Both the position numbers and the translations under genes were made by a program. Below the pieces are notes generated by a model, which made no database searches, was not told where the DNA came from, and saw only the letters and a program-made list of their open reading frames with translations. DNA of 64,000 nt, from contig NZ_NFMB01000005.1 of the NCBI RefSeq assembly GCF_002161215.1, positions 1-64,000 of the forward strand, read 5' to 3'. Positions 16,028 through 23,836 of this stretch are shown here, piece after piece (position 1 is the first letter of the stretch; each line of letters begins with the position of its first letter). Source of the stretch: Flavonifractor sp. An10 (GTDB lineage: Bacteria > Bacillota > Clostridia > Oscillospirales > Oscillospiraceae).

Positions 16028-17056
16028 ATGAAAAAGAAGCTGGCCCTTGCCCTCAGCACTCTGCTCCTGCTCACCGGCTGCGCCTCCGCCCCGGCGGGGG
16101 AGAGCCCCGCCGCCGGCCAGACCGGCGGCGCGGACGGTGAGCTGCGGGAGCTGAACGTGGTGCTGGACTGGTACCCCAACGCCCTCCACGCCTTCCTCTA
16201 CGACGCCATCGAGAAGGGCTACTACGAGGAGGAGGGGCTGAAGGTCAACATCCAGTTCCCCTCCAACACCAACGACGCCATCTCCCTGGTGGCCGCCGGC
16301 CAGGCGGAGATCGGCCTGTATTACCAGCAGGACGTGATCATCGCCCGGGCCAACCAGGACGTGCCGGTGAAGTCCATCGGCGCGGTGGTGCAGGCCCCGC
16401 TGAACATCGTCCTCTCCCTGGCGGAGAAGGACATCCACTCCCCGGAGGATCTGGTGGGCAAGACCATCGGCTATGCGGGCACCGAGCTGTCCGAGGCCCT
16501 CATCCGCTCCATCATGGCCTACGTGGGGGCGGACTCCAGCGATGTGGAGATGATCGACGTGGGCTTTGACCTCATGAGCTCCATGACCACCGGCAACGTG
16601 GACGCCACCATCGGCTGCCTGGTGAACCACGAGGTGCCCCAGATGGAGGAGGAGGGCTTCGAGGTCAATTACTTCGAGCTGGACGACTACGGCGTGCCCA
16701 CCTACTACGAAGGGGTGTTCCTGGCCAGCGACGAGATGATCGAGAACGAGCCGGAGGTGCTCTCCGCCTTCCTGCGGGCCTCCGCCAGGGGCTTCGCGGA
16801 CGTGAAGAACGACCCGGAGGGAGGGCTCCAGACCCTGCTGGACAACCAGAACGAGGAGAACTTCCCCCTGTCCGAGACGGTGGAGCAGAAGAGCCTGGAG
16901 ACCCTGCTCCCCTTGATGGAGACCGCCGACGCCCCCTTCCTCTCCCAGAGCGAGGCGTGCTGGCAGGAGAACGTGGACTGGCTGCTGGAGCAGGGGCTCA
17001 TTGACCAGGCCCCGGCCCTGGATGATCTCTATGTGGAGCTGTTGGAACAGGCGTGA
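16028..17056 (+). CDS. thiY: HMP/thiamine-precursor ABC transporter, substrate-binding lipoprotein
   Basis: A 342-residue lipoprotein: the signal peptide ends in LLLLTGC (Cys18). The mature part is an NMT1/ThiY-type binding protein, with VVLDWYPNALHAFLYDAIEKG at its start, the usual pyrimidine-binding segment. AAAGGAA supports ATG 16028; ATG 16021 is out of frame. An 80-base spacer separates it from the permease. It is the last gene of the thiamine operon; no terminator is evident before the insertion-sequence remnants that follow, so those may have removed it. Confidence 0.85.
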   Translation: MKKKLALALSTLLLLTGCASAPAGESPAAGQTGGADGELRELNVVLDWYPNALHAFLYDAIEKGYYEEEGLKVNIQFPSNTNDAISLVAAGQAEIGLYYQQDVIIARANQDVPVKSIGAVVQAPLNIVLSLAEKDIHSPEDLVGKTIGYAGTELSEALIRSIMAYVGADSSDVEMIDVGFDLMSSMTTGNVDATIGCLVNHEVPQMEEEGFEVNYFELDDYGVPTYYEGVFLASDEMIENEPEVLSAFLRASARGFADVKNDPEGGLQTLLDNQNEENFPLSETVEQKSLETLLPLMETADAPFLSQSEACWQENVDWLLEQGLIDQAPALDDLYVELLEQA

Positions 17057-17078
17057 CGACATTAAAAGCGGAGGCGGA

Positions 17079-17103
17079 TGAAGTGCCCCCTAAAAGTTAG
17101 ACA
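17079..17103. mobile_element. Possible terminal remnant of an IS3-family element
   Basis: TGAAGTGCCCCCTAAAAGTT plus GACA resembles the terminal inverted repeat of IS3/IS150-group elements. Only the end is present and no transposase is attached. Confidence 0.35.
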
Positions 17104-17118
17104 ATATACTCATAGGAA

Positions 17119-18153
17119 GGCTCTGTCCTAAACTTTGTGTAAACCTCCTGCGTGGTGCAGAATAGAAGCACCGTGCAGGAGGATTTACATATGGCCAGAA
17201 AGAATCGCACCCCCGAAGAAATTGCCCGGTGAGAGAAGATCCGTGGGTCGCTGCAGATGGCATACATCGGCAGCATGGATGACATCCAGAATCTGTTTAA
17301 AGAGACGATTGCCGGGTTCATGGAGAATGGCTTGGAGGCGGAGCTGGATGACGAGCAGGTGTACAGCAAATATGACACAAGAATAAGGACACCGGCAGCA
17401 GCCGCAGCGGCCACAGCAGTAAGACGCCGCGTACCAGCTTTGCGAAGTGGATGGATCGGTTCCCCGAGACCGGAAGAGGGAATTTGAGCCCCAGGTGCTG
17501 AAAAAGAACCAGGCCAGCATTAGGGCTTGTTTGAAAAATGTCAGCATGCCCAATCGGCGGGCCTTTTGTCCACTGGACAGCGCAATTTCCCTTGAAATCT
17601 GTCAGGATTCCTGCGAAAAAATTGCTTGCCAGCGGTTTAAAACCCTTCGCCGCTGGACACATCGCCAATTTTCAAACAAGCCCTAGTCAGGACATTGAGG
17701 AAAATCCTGTCTATGTACGCCAAGGGGGTGACTACAGGAGATATTGAGGCTCACATCCAGGACATCTATGGCATTTCTGTTCCAGATAGTATCATCAGCT
17801 GGATTACCGACAAGATTCTGCCCATCGTCAAAAATTGCCGGCAGCGGCCCCTGGAATCCATCTACACTGTGGTCTTTCTGGACGCCATCCATTTCCACGT
17901 CCGCAGCGAAGGGCAGATTGTGAAGAAAGCAGTATACATTGCCATCGGTGTCAATCTGGATGGCCGGAAAGACATCCTGGGCATGTGAGTTGAGGTGACC
18001 AAGGCTAAGTCCGTTTTCCCCACCGATGACAGCCTGCAAAAAATGCTGTACCTGCCCATGATGGGCATTACGAAAAGATGGACCGGGCGGTAGGACTGGA
18101 GTGTGATCCACGCGCAGATGGCCGTTTATTTCGCCGAGCGCATGTCTGAGTAA
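17119..18153 (+). pseudogene. IS256-family element, heavily decayed and carrying a MITE
   Basis: The left end begins GGCTCTGTCCTAAACTTTGT, typical of IS256 termini. The transposase start MARKNRTPEEIAR at 17191 hits a stop within 14 codons; further pieces read ETIAGFMENGLEAELDDE, FEPQVLKKNQAS, SMYAKGVTTGDIEAHIQDIY and VVFLDAIHFHVRSEGQ. Several frameshifts occur, a 161-bp MITE is inserted at 17523-17683, and an internal deletion joins GRKDILGM to VTKAKSVFPTDDSL with another stop. It ends with FAERMSE at 18153. The right terminal repeat is not found. It belongs to the same family as the pieces at 2.8-3.9 kb. Confidence 0.85.
17521..17685. mobile_element. MITE, 161 bp, with 15-bp inverted ends and TA duplication
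   Basis: GGGCTTGTTTGAAAA at 17523 is the exact reverse complement of TTTTCAAACAAGCCC ending at 17683, and TA flanks both ends (17521-17522, 17684-17685). The intact IS256 fragment at 3.05 kb is continuous across this point, proving insertion. No coding capacity. TA duplication and short ends suggest mobilisation by an IS630/Tc1-type transposase elsewhere. Confidence 0.85.
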
Positions 18154-18200
18154 CGCCGCCGGAGTTAGATGTCAGGGCAAGATGACCGGCTCCGCTACGC

Positions 18201-18270
18201 AAAAATCCGATTCCTAAAATTTGTAGGATTACAATATATATTGGACACAAAAATCCGATGCCTAAAATTT
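18201..18270. repeat. Pair of 22-bp direct repeats upstream of tRNA-Leu
   Basis: AAAAATCCGATTCCTAAAAT plus TT (18201-18222) recurs at 18249-18270 with one mismatch, 48 bases apart. The second copy abuts the -35 of the tRNA promoter. Confidence 0.7.
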
Positions 18271-18273
18271 CAG

Positions 18274-18302
18274 TTGACAAATTCACCCTATGTGGCTATA
18301 AT
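18274..18302 (+). promoter_or_regulatory. Consensus promoter of tRNA-Leu
   Basis: TTGACA and TATAAT, both perfect, spaced 17 bases; 27 bases before the tRNA. Confidence 0.9.
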
Positions 18303-18329
18303 AAGCAAGTAGCCTTTTGGGGCTGACTG

Positions 18330-18415
18330 GCGGATGTGCTGGAACTGGTAGACTGGCTAGCTTGAGGTGCTAGTGGCCCACGGCCGTACGGGTTCGAGTC
18401 CCGTCATCCGCACCA
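18330..18415 (+). tRNA. tRNA-Leu(GAG)
   Basis: An 86-base tRNA including encoded CCA. Acceptor GCGGATG pairs with CATCCGC. The anticodon loop CTTGAGG gives GAG (leucine). A long variable arm (TGGCCCACGGCCG) and T loop TTCGAGT mark a class II leucine tRNA. It has its own promoter and terminator. Confidence 0.95.
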
Positions 18416-18453
18416 CAAAAATAACCACACCTGTCGGGTGTGGTTATTTTTAT
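18416..18453 (+). terminator. Terminator of tRNA-Leu
   Basis: AAAAATAACCACACC pairs with GGTGTGGTTATTTTT around a short loop directly after CCA. Confidence 0.9.
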
Positions 18454-18662
18454 GGTAACCGGGGGAATTTGAAATGCTCGGCGGAAGTGAATTCCGCCTG
18501 CGCCGAGGTTTTGCCTGCGGCAAAACGCTCGCACGGCGCAAAAGCGCCGCCGGCCAGAAGGCCGGTTGAGTGGTCCTTCTATACCCTTTCGAGATTTCAA
18601 AATATCGATTTTGACCGTCCCTTCCAAAAATAACCACACCGAATGGTGTGGTTATTTTTTTA
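18454..18662. repeat. Hairpin-rich spacer ending in a copy of the tRNA-Leu terminator
   Basis: The spacer 18416-18874 has no gene. Within it are nested short palindromes (TTTTGCCTGCGGCAAAA, GGCGCAAAAGCGCC, CCGGCCAGAAGGCCGG). A second hairpin at 18627-18660 has the same AAAAATAACCACACC / GGTGTGGTTATTTTT arms as the tRNA terminator with a different loop. The layout looks like a structured intergenic repeat bounded by two terminator copies. Confidence 0.5.
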
Positions 18663-18874
18663 CGCCGACAGGAACGGGCGGCGCCTCCCCGCGGGTCGGC
18701 AGCAGGGCGCAGGCCCCGCCGCCATCCTCGCCCCTCTGGGGCCGTACGTCCGGCGGCTCCCCTCCTATCTCGGCCTATTTCCATGCAGGGCATTTTACCG
18801 GCTCTGCTGTTCCCCTTCATTATATTTATACTTCGTGCCTTCCGCGGAGTGTCCAAATCCGAAAAACGGATTGC

Positions 18875-19618
18875 TCAGCTGGCCATGAACCGGGCCAGGA
18901 ACTCCCGGGTGCGGGGCTGGCGGGGGTGGGCGAACAGCTCCGCCGGCTCCCCCTCCTCACAGATCACCCCGTCGGACATGAACACCACACGGCGGCTCAC
19001 ATCCCGGGCAAAGGCCATCTCGTGGGTGACCACCAGCATGGTCATGCCGCTGGCGGCCAGCTCCTTCATGACGGAGAGCACCTCCCCCACCATCTCCGGA
19101 TCCAGGGCGGAGGTTGGCTCGTCGAACAGGAGCACCTCCGGCTCCATGGCCAGGGCCCGGGCGATGGCCACCCGCTGCTTCTGCCCGCCGGAGAGCTGCC
19201 GGGGCCTGGCCTTGACGTAGGGGGCCATGCCCACCTGCTCCAGGTAGCGCAGAGCCTTCCGTCGGGCCTCCTCCCTGCTCTGGCGGAGCACCTTCACCGG
19301 CCCGGCCATGCAGTTTTCCAGCACGTTCATGTTGTTGAACAGGTTGAAGGACTGGAACACCATGCCCACCTTGGCCCGGTAGGCGGAGGGTCTGACCCCC
19401 GGTGCGGTGACGTCCTCCCCGTGGAAGCGGACGGCTCCCCGGCTGGGGGTCTCCAGCAGGTTGATGCACCGCAGCAGGGTGGACTTGCCGGAGCCGGAGG
19501 CGCCGATAATGCTGGTCACGTCGCCGGGGCGGACGGTGAAGTCGATGTCCCGCAGCACCTCATGGCTGCCGAAGGACTTGGAGAGGTGCTGTACCTCCAG
19601 AATGGGCTGCAGATTCAT
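18875..19618 (-). CDS. Lysine-regulated amino-acid ABC transporter, ATP-binding subunit
   Basis: A 247-residue polar-amino-acid ABC ATPase (GlnQ/ArtP type). Walker A is GASGSGKST (about 40-48), Q-loop [12 protein letters not shown], signature [15 protein letters not shown], Walker [14 protein letters not shown] and H-loop VTHEMAFA. It is the last gene of a three-gene operon that reads minus from a lysine riboswitch, one base after the permease. The riboswitch points to lysine import; basic amino acids in general are an alternative. Confidence 0.9.
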   Translation of the reverse strand: MNLQPILEVQHLSKSFGSHEVLRDIDFTVRPGDVTSIIGASGSGKSTLLRCINLLETPSRGAVRFHGEDVTAPGVRPSAYRAKVGMVFQSFNLFNNMNVLENCMAGPVKVLRQSREEARRKALRYLEQVGMAPYVKARPRQLSGGQKQRVAIARALAMEPEVLLFDEPTSALDPEMVGEVLSVMKELAASGMTMLVVTHEMAFARDVSRRVVFMSDGVICEEGEPAELFAHPRQPRTREFLARFMAS

Positions 19619-19619
19619 G

Positions 19620-20483
19620 TCAACGCTCCCCCCTTGGCTGGAGATTCCGATCCAGAACCCGATCCATGACCGACTGGGCGGCCCGCTTGCCGGGATGGCG
19701 GTAGGTGCCGGCGGCCATGGTCAGGGCGTCGGCCTGCACCAGCTCATAGTCGCTGGCGCCGTCCATCAGCCGCTCCACCAGCCGCAGCAGGAAGGAGGCG
19801 ATGAGGGTCATGGTCAGGTAGCCGATCATCTCAATGGCGGCGGAGGGGAAGTACAGGTTGTTGACCCCCACGATGTTCCGGTGCTGGGCGAAGAACTCGG
19901 TAAAGCCGATGATGAACATGACCGAGGTGTCCTTGATGTTGATGATCAGGTTGTTGCCGATCTGGGGCATGATGTTGCGCAGGGCCTGGGGAAGGATCAC
20001 GCCCGTCATGGTCTGTACATGGGTCATGCCGATGGCGCGGGCCCCCTCGGTCTGGCCGGGGTCGATGGAGAGGATGCCGCCCCGCACCGACTCGGCCATG
20101 TAGGCGCCGGTGTTGATGGACACGATGAGGATGGAGGCGGCCCAGATGCCGGAATAGCCGGAGAACTGCACCGAATTATAGGTGAAGTAGGGCAGGCCGT
20201 AGTAGATGAACACGGCCTGGAGCATCATGGGGGTGCCCCGGAAGATCTCCACATAGACGCGCACCACCACACGGATGAGCTTAAGCAGGAATCGCTTGGG
20301 CAGGGGATCCTGCCTGGTATAGGGGATGGTGTTGAGGATGCCGCAGATAAGGCCGATGAGACAGCCGATGGCGGTGGCTGCCACGGCCAGGATCAAGGTG
20401 TTCTGGACGCCGGCCAGATAGCGGGGGCCGTAGGCCTCCCACAGGCGGGCCATGTCGCTGCCCAGCGTGATCAGACGTTCCAT
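19620..20483 (-). CDS. Lysine-regulated amino-acid ABC transporter, permease
   Basis: A 287-residue HisM/GlnP-type permease. Membrane helices include [20 protein letters not shown], and the docking loop [20 protein letters not shown] lies near residues 160-180, followed by [28 protein letters not shown] lies upstream of ATG 20483. It is preceded by the binding protein and followed closely by the ATPase. The C-terminal tail of about 40 basic residues is longer than usual. Confidence 0.9.
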   Translation of the reverse strand: MERLITLGSDMARLWEAYGPRYLAGVQNTLILAVAATAIGCLIGLICGILNTIPYTRQDPLPKRFLLKLIRVVVRVYVEIFRGTPMMLQAVFIYYGLPYFTYNSVQFSGYSGIWAASILIVSINTGAYMAESVRGGILSIDPGQTEGARAIGMTHVQTMTGVILPQALRNIMPQIGNNLIINIKDTSVMFIIGFTEFFAQHRNIVGVNNLYFPSAAIEMIGYLTMTLIASFLLRLVERLMDGASDYELVQADALTMAAGTYRHPGKRAAQSVMDRVLDRNLQPRGER

Positions 20484-20524
20484 GGGTGGTGCTCCTTTCT
20501 GCCCGGCGGGCGTTTTGACAGGAC

Positions 20525-21472
20525 TCAGATCTCGGGCTGGACGCTGACGGCCTGGTTCATCAGCTCGGTGAAGTCGTCCTCCGTCATGGTGGACAGCACG
20601 TCGTTCATGGCCTCCAGCAGGACGGTGTTGCCCTTCTGGACGGACATGCCGATGTTGATGTGGGAGTCCCGCTCCGCCTCGCTGGCGAACTGGAAGTCGT
20701 CCTCCGGGTTGTCGGAGAAGTCCAGGATCACCAGGTCGTCATAGGTGGCCACCGCGCCCATGGCGGTGGGCATGTCGGTGCAGATGAAGTCCACGGTGCC
20801 GCTCTCCACCGCCATGATCATGGCCGGGGCGGTCTCGGCGGCGGACTGGATCTCCGCCCCCTCGATCTGGGGCAGGCAGAACTCATACCAGTCGGTGCCC
20901 GACTGGGCGGTGGCGGTGCCGGTGAGATCGCTGAGGCCCTGGGCGGAGGCCAGGGGGCTGTCGGCCTTGGTGACGCACACGAAGGTGGCGTAGTAATACG
21001 GGCCGGCCATGTCCACCTGCTCCATCCGCTCCTCGGTCATGGACTGGCCGGCGATGATGGCGTCCAGGGTGCCGGCCTGGAGGGCGGGGATCAGGGAGTC
21101 CCAGGCGGTGGCGACGATCTCCAGCTCCCAGCCGTTGGCCTCGCAGATGCGCTGGGCGATCATCACGTCGTAGCCGTTGGCGTAGGAGCCGGGCACGTTG
21201 GAGATGGGCACCGCGCCGTTGGAGTCGTCGGCCTGTGTCCAGTTGTAGGGGGCGTAGGCGCACTCCATGCCCACGGTGAGCACCCCGTCCTCCACGCCGC
21301 TGGGAACGGCGGCGGTCTCGGTCTCCGCCGGGGCGGAGGTCTCGGCGGCAGGGGTGGTGGACTCCGGGGCCGCCGGGGTCTCGGCGGTACCGGCGGTTCC
21401 TCCGCCGCAGGCGGCCAGGGTCAGGGACAGGGCGGCGGTGAGGGACAGGGCGGCAAGTGTGTTTCTGTTCAT
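20525..21472 (-). CDS. Lysine-regulated amino-acid ABC transporter, substrate-binding lipoprotein
   Basis: A 315-residue lipoprotein with signal peptide MNRNTLAALSLTAALSLTLAAC (Cys22), a Thr/Pro/Ala-rich linker to about residue 60, and an SBP family 3 domain beginning GVLTVGMECAYAPYNWTQ. AGGVMIAQ-type features such as YDVMIAQRICEANGWELEIV and DAIIAGQSMTEERMEQVDMAGPYY are visible. The start at 21472 is the Met that opens the signal peptide and has GGAGG upstream; the open frame to 21868 runs through the riboswitch leader and is not translated. First gene after the lysine riboswitch. Confidence 0.92.
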   Translation of the reverse strand: MNRNTLAALSLTAALSLTLAACGGGTAGTAETPAAPESTTPAAETSAPAETETAAVPSGVEDGVLTVGMECAYAPYNWTQADDSNGAVPISNVPGSYANGYDVMIAQRICEANGWELEIVATAWDSLIPALQAGTLDAIIAGQSMTEERMEQVDMAGPYYYATFVCVTKADSPLASAQGLSDLTGTATAQSGTDWYEFCLPQIEGAEIQSAAETAPAMIMAVESGTVDFICTDMPTAMGAVATYDDLVILDFSDNPEDDFQFASEAERDSHINIGMSVQKGNTVLLEAMNDVLSTMTEDDFTELMNQAVSVQPEI

Positions 21473-21522
21473 GTTTGTTTCCTCCAGTCTAGTTGATTGG
21501 CGTTTTTTCCGGCAAAATGGGC

Positions 21523-21565
21523 GAAAAAAACGCCATGAACCTTCCTGGTGGAAGCGTTCATGGCG
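21523..21565 (-). terminator. Riboswitch-controlled terminator upstream of the transporter
   Basis: On the minus strand CGCCATGAAC pairs with GTTCATGGCG, followed by seven T. It lies between aptamer and first gene and is the likely expression platform. Confidence 0.85.
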
Positions 21566-21686
21566 ACAAAGAGCATCGGCAGGCCGGCCCTCCCCGCAGC
21601 GCGCCGAGGCCAGGGCCCGGCGGCGCCACCGGATCCAAGGACTAAGCGGTCGAAGGGAGAGCACAGCGACGAGAGCCCTTCGCCTC

Positions 21687-21869
21687 AATGATAGCGCTCC
21701 ACACAGTCGATATGTGGCAGTCCGTGAGATGTTATCCCAACGTCCCAGGCAACCGGCTCTCCAGGCAGAGGGCCGGCCCTTCGGCGGAAGGGCCCTTTCT
21801 CCGGCGGGGTGCTCTGCCCCTTTGCAGGGTATTGCCGGATACTCTTGCGATTCCGCGACCTCTATCATT
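21687..21869 (-). ncRNA. Lysine riboswitch (L box)
   Basis: The minus strand shows the closing stem AATGATAG/CTATCATT, then the conserved lysine-aptamer blocks AGAGGTCGCG, AAGAGTA, GCCGAAGG, CTGG, GGACTGCCACAT and TGTGGAGCGCTATCATT in order. This identifies the downstream ABC transporter as lysine-repressed. The 21473-21686 part of the leader holds the terminator and antiterminator sequences. Confidence 0.93.
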
Positions 21870-21907
21870 GCAGCGGGGTATTCCGCGACAACTGGTTCTT
21901 GTCAAAA

Positions 21908-21937
21908 ATTATAGGCGGATTTTTGCGCGGCCGTCAA
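21908..21937 (-). promoter_or_regulatory. Promoter of the lysine transporter operon
   Basis: Minus-strand TTGACG and TATAAT spaced by 18 bases, ending about 40 bases before the aptamer. The stretch 21938-22120 beyond it shows no gene. Confidence 0.88.
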
Positions 21938-22120
21938 GGGAAAATATGGCTGTATCTTTTCGGAAAATCCGAAAAAAGATTGGAATTCTATACAAAATTT
22001 TGCGCCCCGCTCGATGTAGGCAGGCGTTAGGAGGCTTTTTTCTCGGGCGCACTCTGCCGGCAGGAGCGGGAGCGGAAAGCCCGGCGCAGGGAGTCAGACA
22101 TCTCATATGGCGGCATAAAG

Positions 22121-22150
22121 AAACAGACTCGCAAACTGCAAGTCTGTTTC
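22121..22150 (-). terminator. Terminator following the tRNA-Ala-like scar
   Basis: AAACAGACTTGCAG and the complementary GCGAGTCTGTTT form a hairpin just after the CCA of the minus-strand tRNA 3' half. Confidence 0.7.
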
Positions 22151-22151
22151 A

Positions 22152-22197
22152 TGGTGAACCCAAAGGGATTCGAATCCTCGACCTCTCGGATGCGAAA
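22152..22197 (-). pseudogene. 3' half of a tRNA-Ala(CGC)-like gene (integration scar)
   Basis: Minus-strand reading: anticodon loop TTCGCAT (anticodon CGC), stem CCGAG, variable AGGTC, T arm with loop TTCGAAT, acceptor TGGGTTC and ACCA. The loop, variable region and layout match the intact tRNA-Ala(CGC) at 58.2 kb. The 5' half is absent and T-stem pairing is imperfect (A instead of G53). It is best explained as the 3' end left or brought in by an element that targets tRNA-Ala. Spacer 22198-22492 has no gene. Confidence 0.55.
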
Positions 22198-22492
22198 AGT
22201 CATCTGAACATTTTTCGCATGATTTCTAACTATTTATTGCGGTTTCCGCTCCGTTTCGCTTTCTTTCCGCCACTCTTTAGCACTTTGAACTCCATGTAGT
22301 ACGCCGCTGTCTGTGGTGGCTCCTGTGGTCTAAAATGCTCCCAGCCCTTTGCCGGAAACAATTTCCCGGCTTGGACAGGGAGCGTTTTTCATGCCTCTGA
22401 CTGTCTGCATTGTAACTCTGAGAGCGGGATTCAGCAAGTCTTTTCTACGCCGTCCATGCCACAGAAATTGGGGGGCTGTAAGCAAAATAAAC

Positions 22493-22810
22493 CTACTGAT
22501 CTGTCGACGCAGGCAGGATGCTGTGCAAAATCTGGAGGAACCGTGTGACCTCATCGGTCGGCTCTTTTGCGTAGAGGATTCCATAAGGCACTGTATAGTC
22601 CCAATCCACTGGAAGAGTGACCAGGGAGGGGTGGACCTCCGCCCAGGCGTCCAGGGTCAGCAGCAGGGTCCCATTCTGCTCGCAGGTGTTGAAGGTATCC
22701 ACGTCGTAGTAGTAGTCCGCCTCCTGAATGATGATCTGCGGATGGGTAAGCTGGATCACATCCTGAAAGTGATCCAGTCGTTCCGTATCTATTAAAAAGC
22801 TTTCCGGATG
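22493..22810 (-). pseudogene. LysR-family regulator, C-terminal fragment
   Basis: From about 22800 to the stop at 22493 the minus strand reads the last hundred residues of a LysR effector-binding domain (DVIQLTHPQIIIQEADYYYDV, then LPVDWDYTVPYGILYAKEP). The HTH and first part of the binding domain are missing; the frame upstream runs through the terminator of the hydrolase gene. A deletion junction must lie near 22800. An att-like sequence lies directly after the stop. Confidence 0.65.
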
Positions 22811-22835
22811 CGCGTATGAATCCCCGCAGGGCCGT

Positions 22836-22887
22836 AAAAAGAGCCTCAGAACTGTTTCACGGAAACAGTTCTGAGGCGCTCTTCTTT
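22836..22887 (-). terminator. Strong terminator after the hydrolase operon
   Basis: GAGCGCCTCAGAACTGTTTC and its complement (one unpaired base) form an almost perfect 18-bp stem, followed on the minus strand by TTTTT. Confidence 0.88.
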
Positions 22888-23835
22888 TCAATGAACGACG
22901 TCTTCCGAAGTTTCCTCACTGGCACCCCTGCTGATCTGCACCTGCTGCCAGTTTGGATTGCCGGCCAGTTCGGGAGCTTCGCCCCAAAAGGCTTTTCCGG
23001 CCTCCTCGTCTCCCTGGAGCCAGTACATCAGCCAGGCGGTGACATAGCCGTCGCCGGCGTAGAGCATCTGGCCGTGGTCCGTGCCCGTCCGCAGGGCCAT
23101 GACCCTGGGCCCGCCCAGCTTGCTGTACAGCTTCTCCATCCCCTCGGGGGTGATCACGTCATTGTTGGTCCCGGCCAGCACCAAGGTGGGAATTGTTGTC
23201 TTTGACGGGTCATAGGGAATTTTCAGTGCCTCCGCCCAGTCCTCCTGAGTGGGGGACAGGCTCACGGCGCAGGCGTACATCCCTCCATGGGGCTGCCCGC
23301 TGATGGCGTTGAACACCCCCACGCCCCCCTGGGAGTGGCCGGACAGCCCCAGATGGTCCGTGTCCACCTTCTGATAAAACACGCTGTCCGGGTCCTCGTT
23401 CTGCTCCAGCAGCCAGGCCAGGGTGGCGTCTGTGGAGTCGCCGGAGAAGGTACCGGGGTCCTCGTTGCCCAGGACGATGAAGCCCCAGGAGGCCAGATGT
23501 CGGAACAGGGCGGGATACTTGGAGGCATATACCCCCGTGCCGTTGACGAACACCACGGCGGGCCACTGGTCTCCGCTGTCCTCCAACTGGGCGGGATAGT
23601 AGGCCACAAACTCCTTCCAGTCCTCCGGTGCCTCGGCCTTGACCTGCTTGACCTCATAGGGCCCCATGGCCAGGTACTTGGCCTCCAGCGCCCCGCCGGT
23701 CTCCACCGTCTCCGTATAGTCGTTGGGCACAAAGGGCCGCCGGGACAACCAGAACAAGAAACCTGCGATGAGGAGGATCAGCACCAGAAGCACGATACCG
23801 GCGATTTTCAGAACAGTTAAAACCACTTTTTTCAT
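22888..23835 (-). CDS. Membrane-anchored alpha/beta hydrolase
   Basis: A 315-residue protein with an N-terminal membrane anchor (residues 6-30) and an extracytoplasmic alpha/beta hydrolase domain of the chlorophyllase/PET-hydrolase-like type. The nucleophile elbow is GHSQGG (166-171, Ser168), with Asp226 in AGTNNDVITP and His254 in TGTDHGQML. FVNGTGVYASKYPAL gives an oxyanion-hole loop. It probably cleaves esters outside the membrane; substrate unknown. It follows the second hydrolase by one base and ends at a strong terminator, so the two work in one operon with the small membrane peptide. Confidence 0.82.
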   Translation of the reverse strand: MKKVVLTVLKIAGIVLLVLILLIAGFLFWLSRRPFVPNDYTETVETGGALEAKYLAMGPYEVKQVKAEAPEDWKEFVAYYPAQLEDSGDQWPAVVFVNGTGVYASKYPALFRHLASWGFIVLGNEDPGTFSGDSTDATLAWLLEQNEDPDSVFYQKVDTDHLGLSGHSQGGVGVFNAISGQPHGGMYACAVSLSPTQEDWAEALKIPYDPSKTTIPTLVLAGTNNDVITPEGMEKLYSKLGGPRVMALRTGTDHGQMLYAGDGYVTAWLMYWLQGDEEAGKAFWGEAPELAGNPNWQQVQISRGASEETSEDVVH

Positions 23836-23836
23836 T

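Noticed and set aside
21473-21868. N-terminal extension of the lysine-binding protein gene
   Set aside because: The extension crosses the terminator and lysine aptamer; the signal peptide begins at 21472 with its own ribosome binding site.
22349-22795. 148-residue plus-strand frame opposite the LysR fragment
   Set aside because: The minus strand gives a clear LysR effector domain; the plus frame has no start signal or family likeness.
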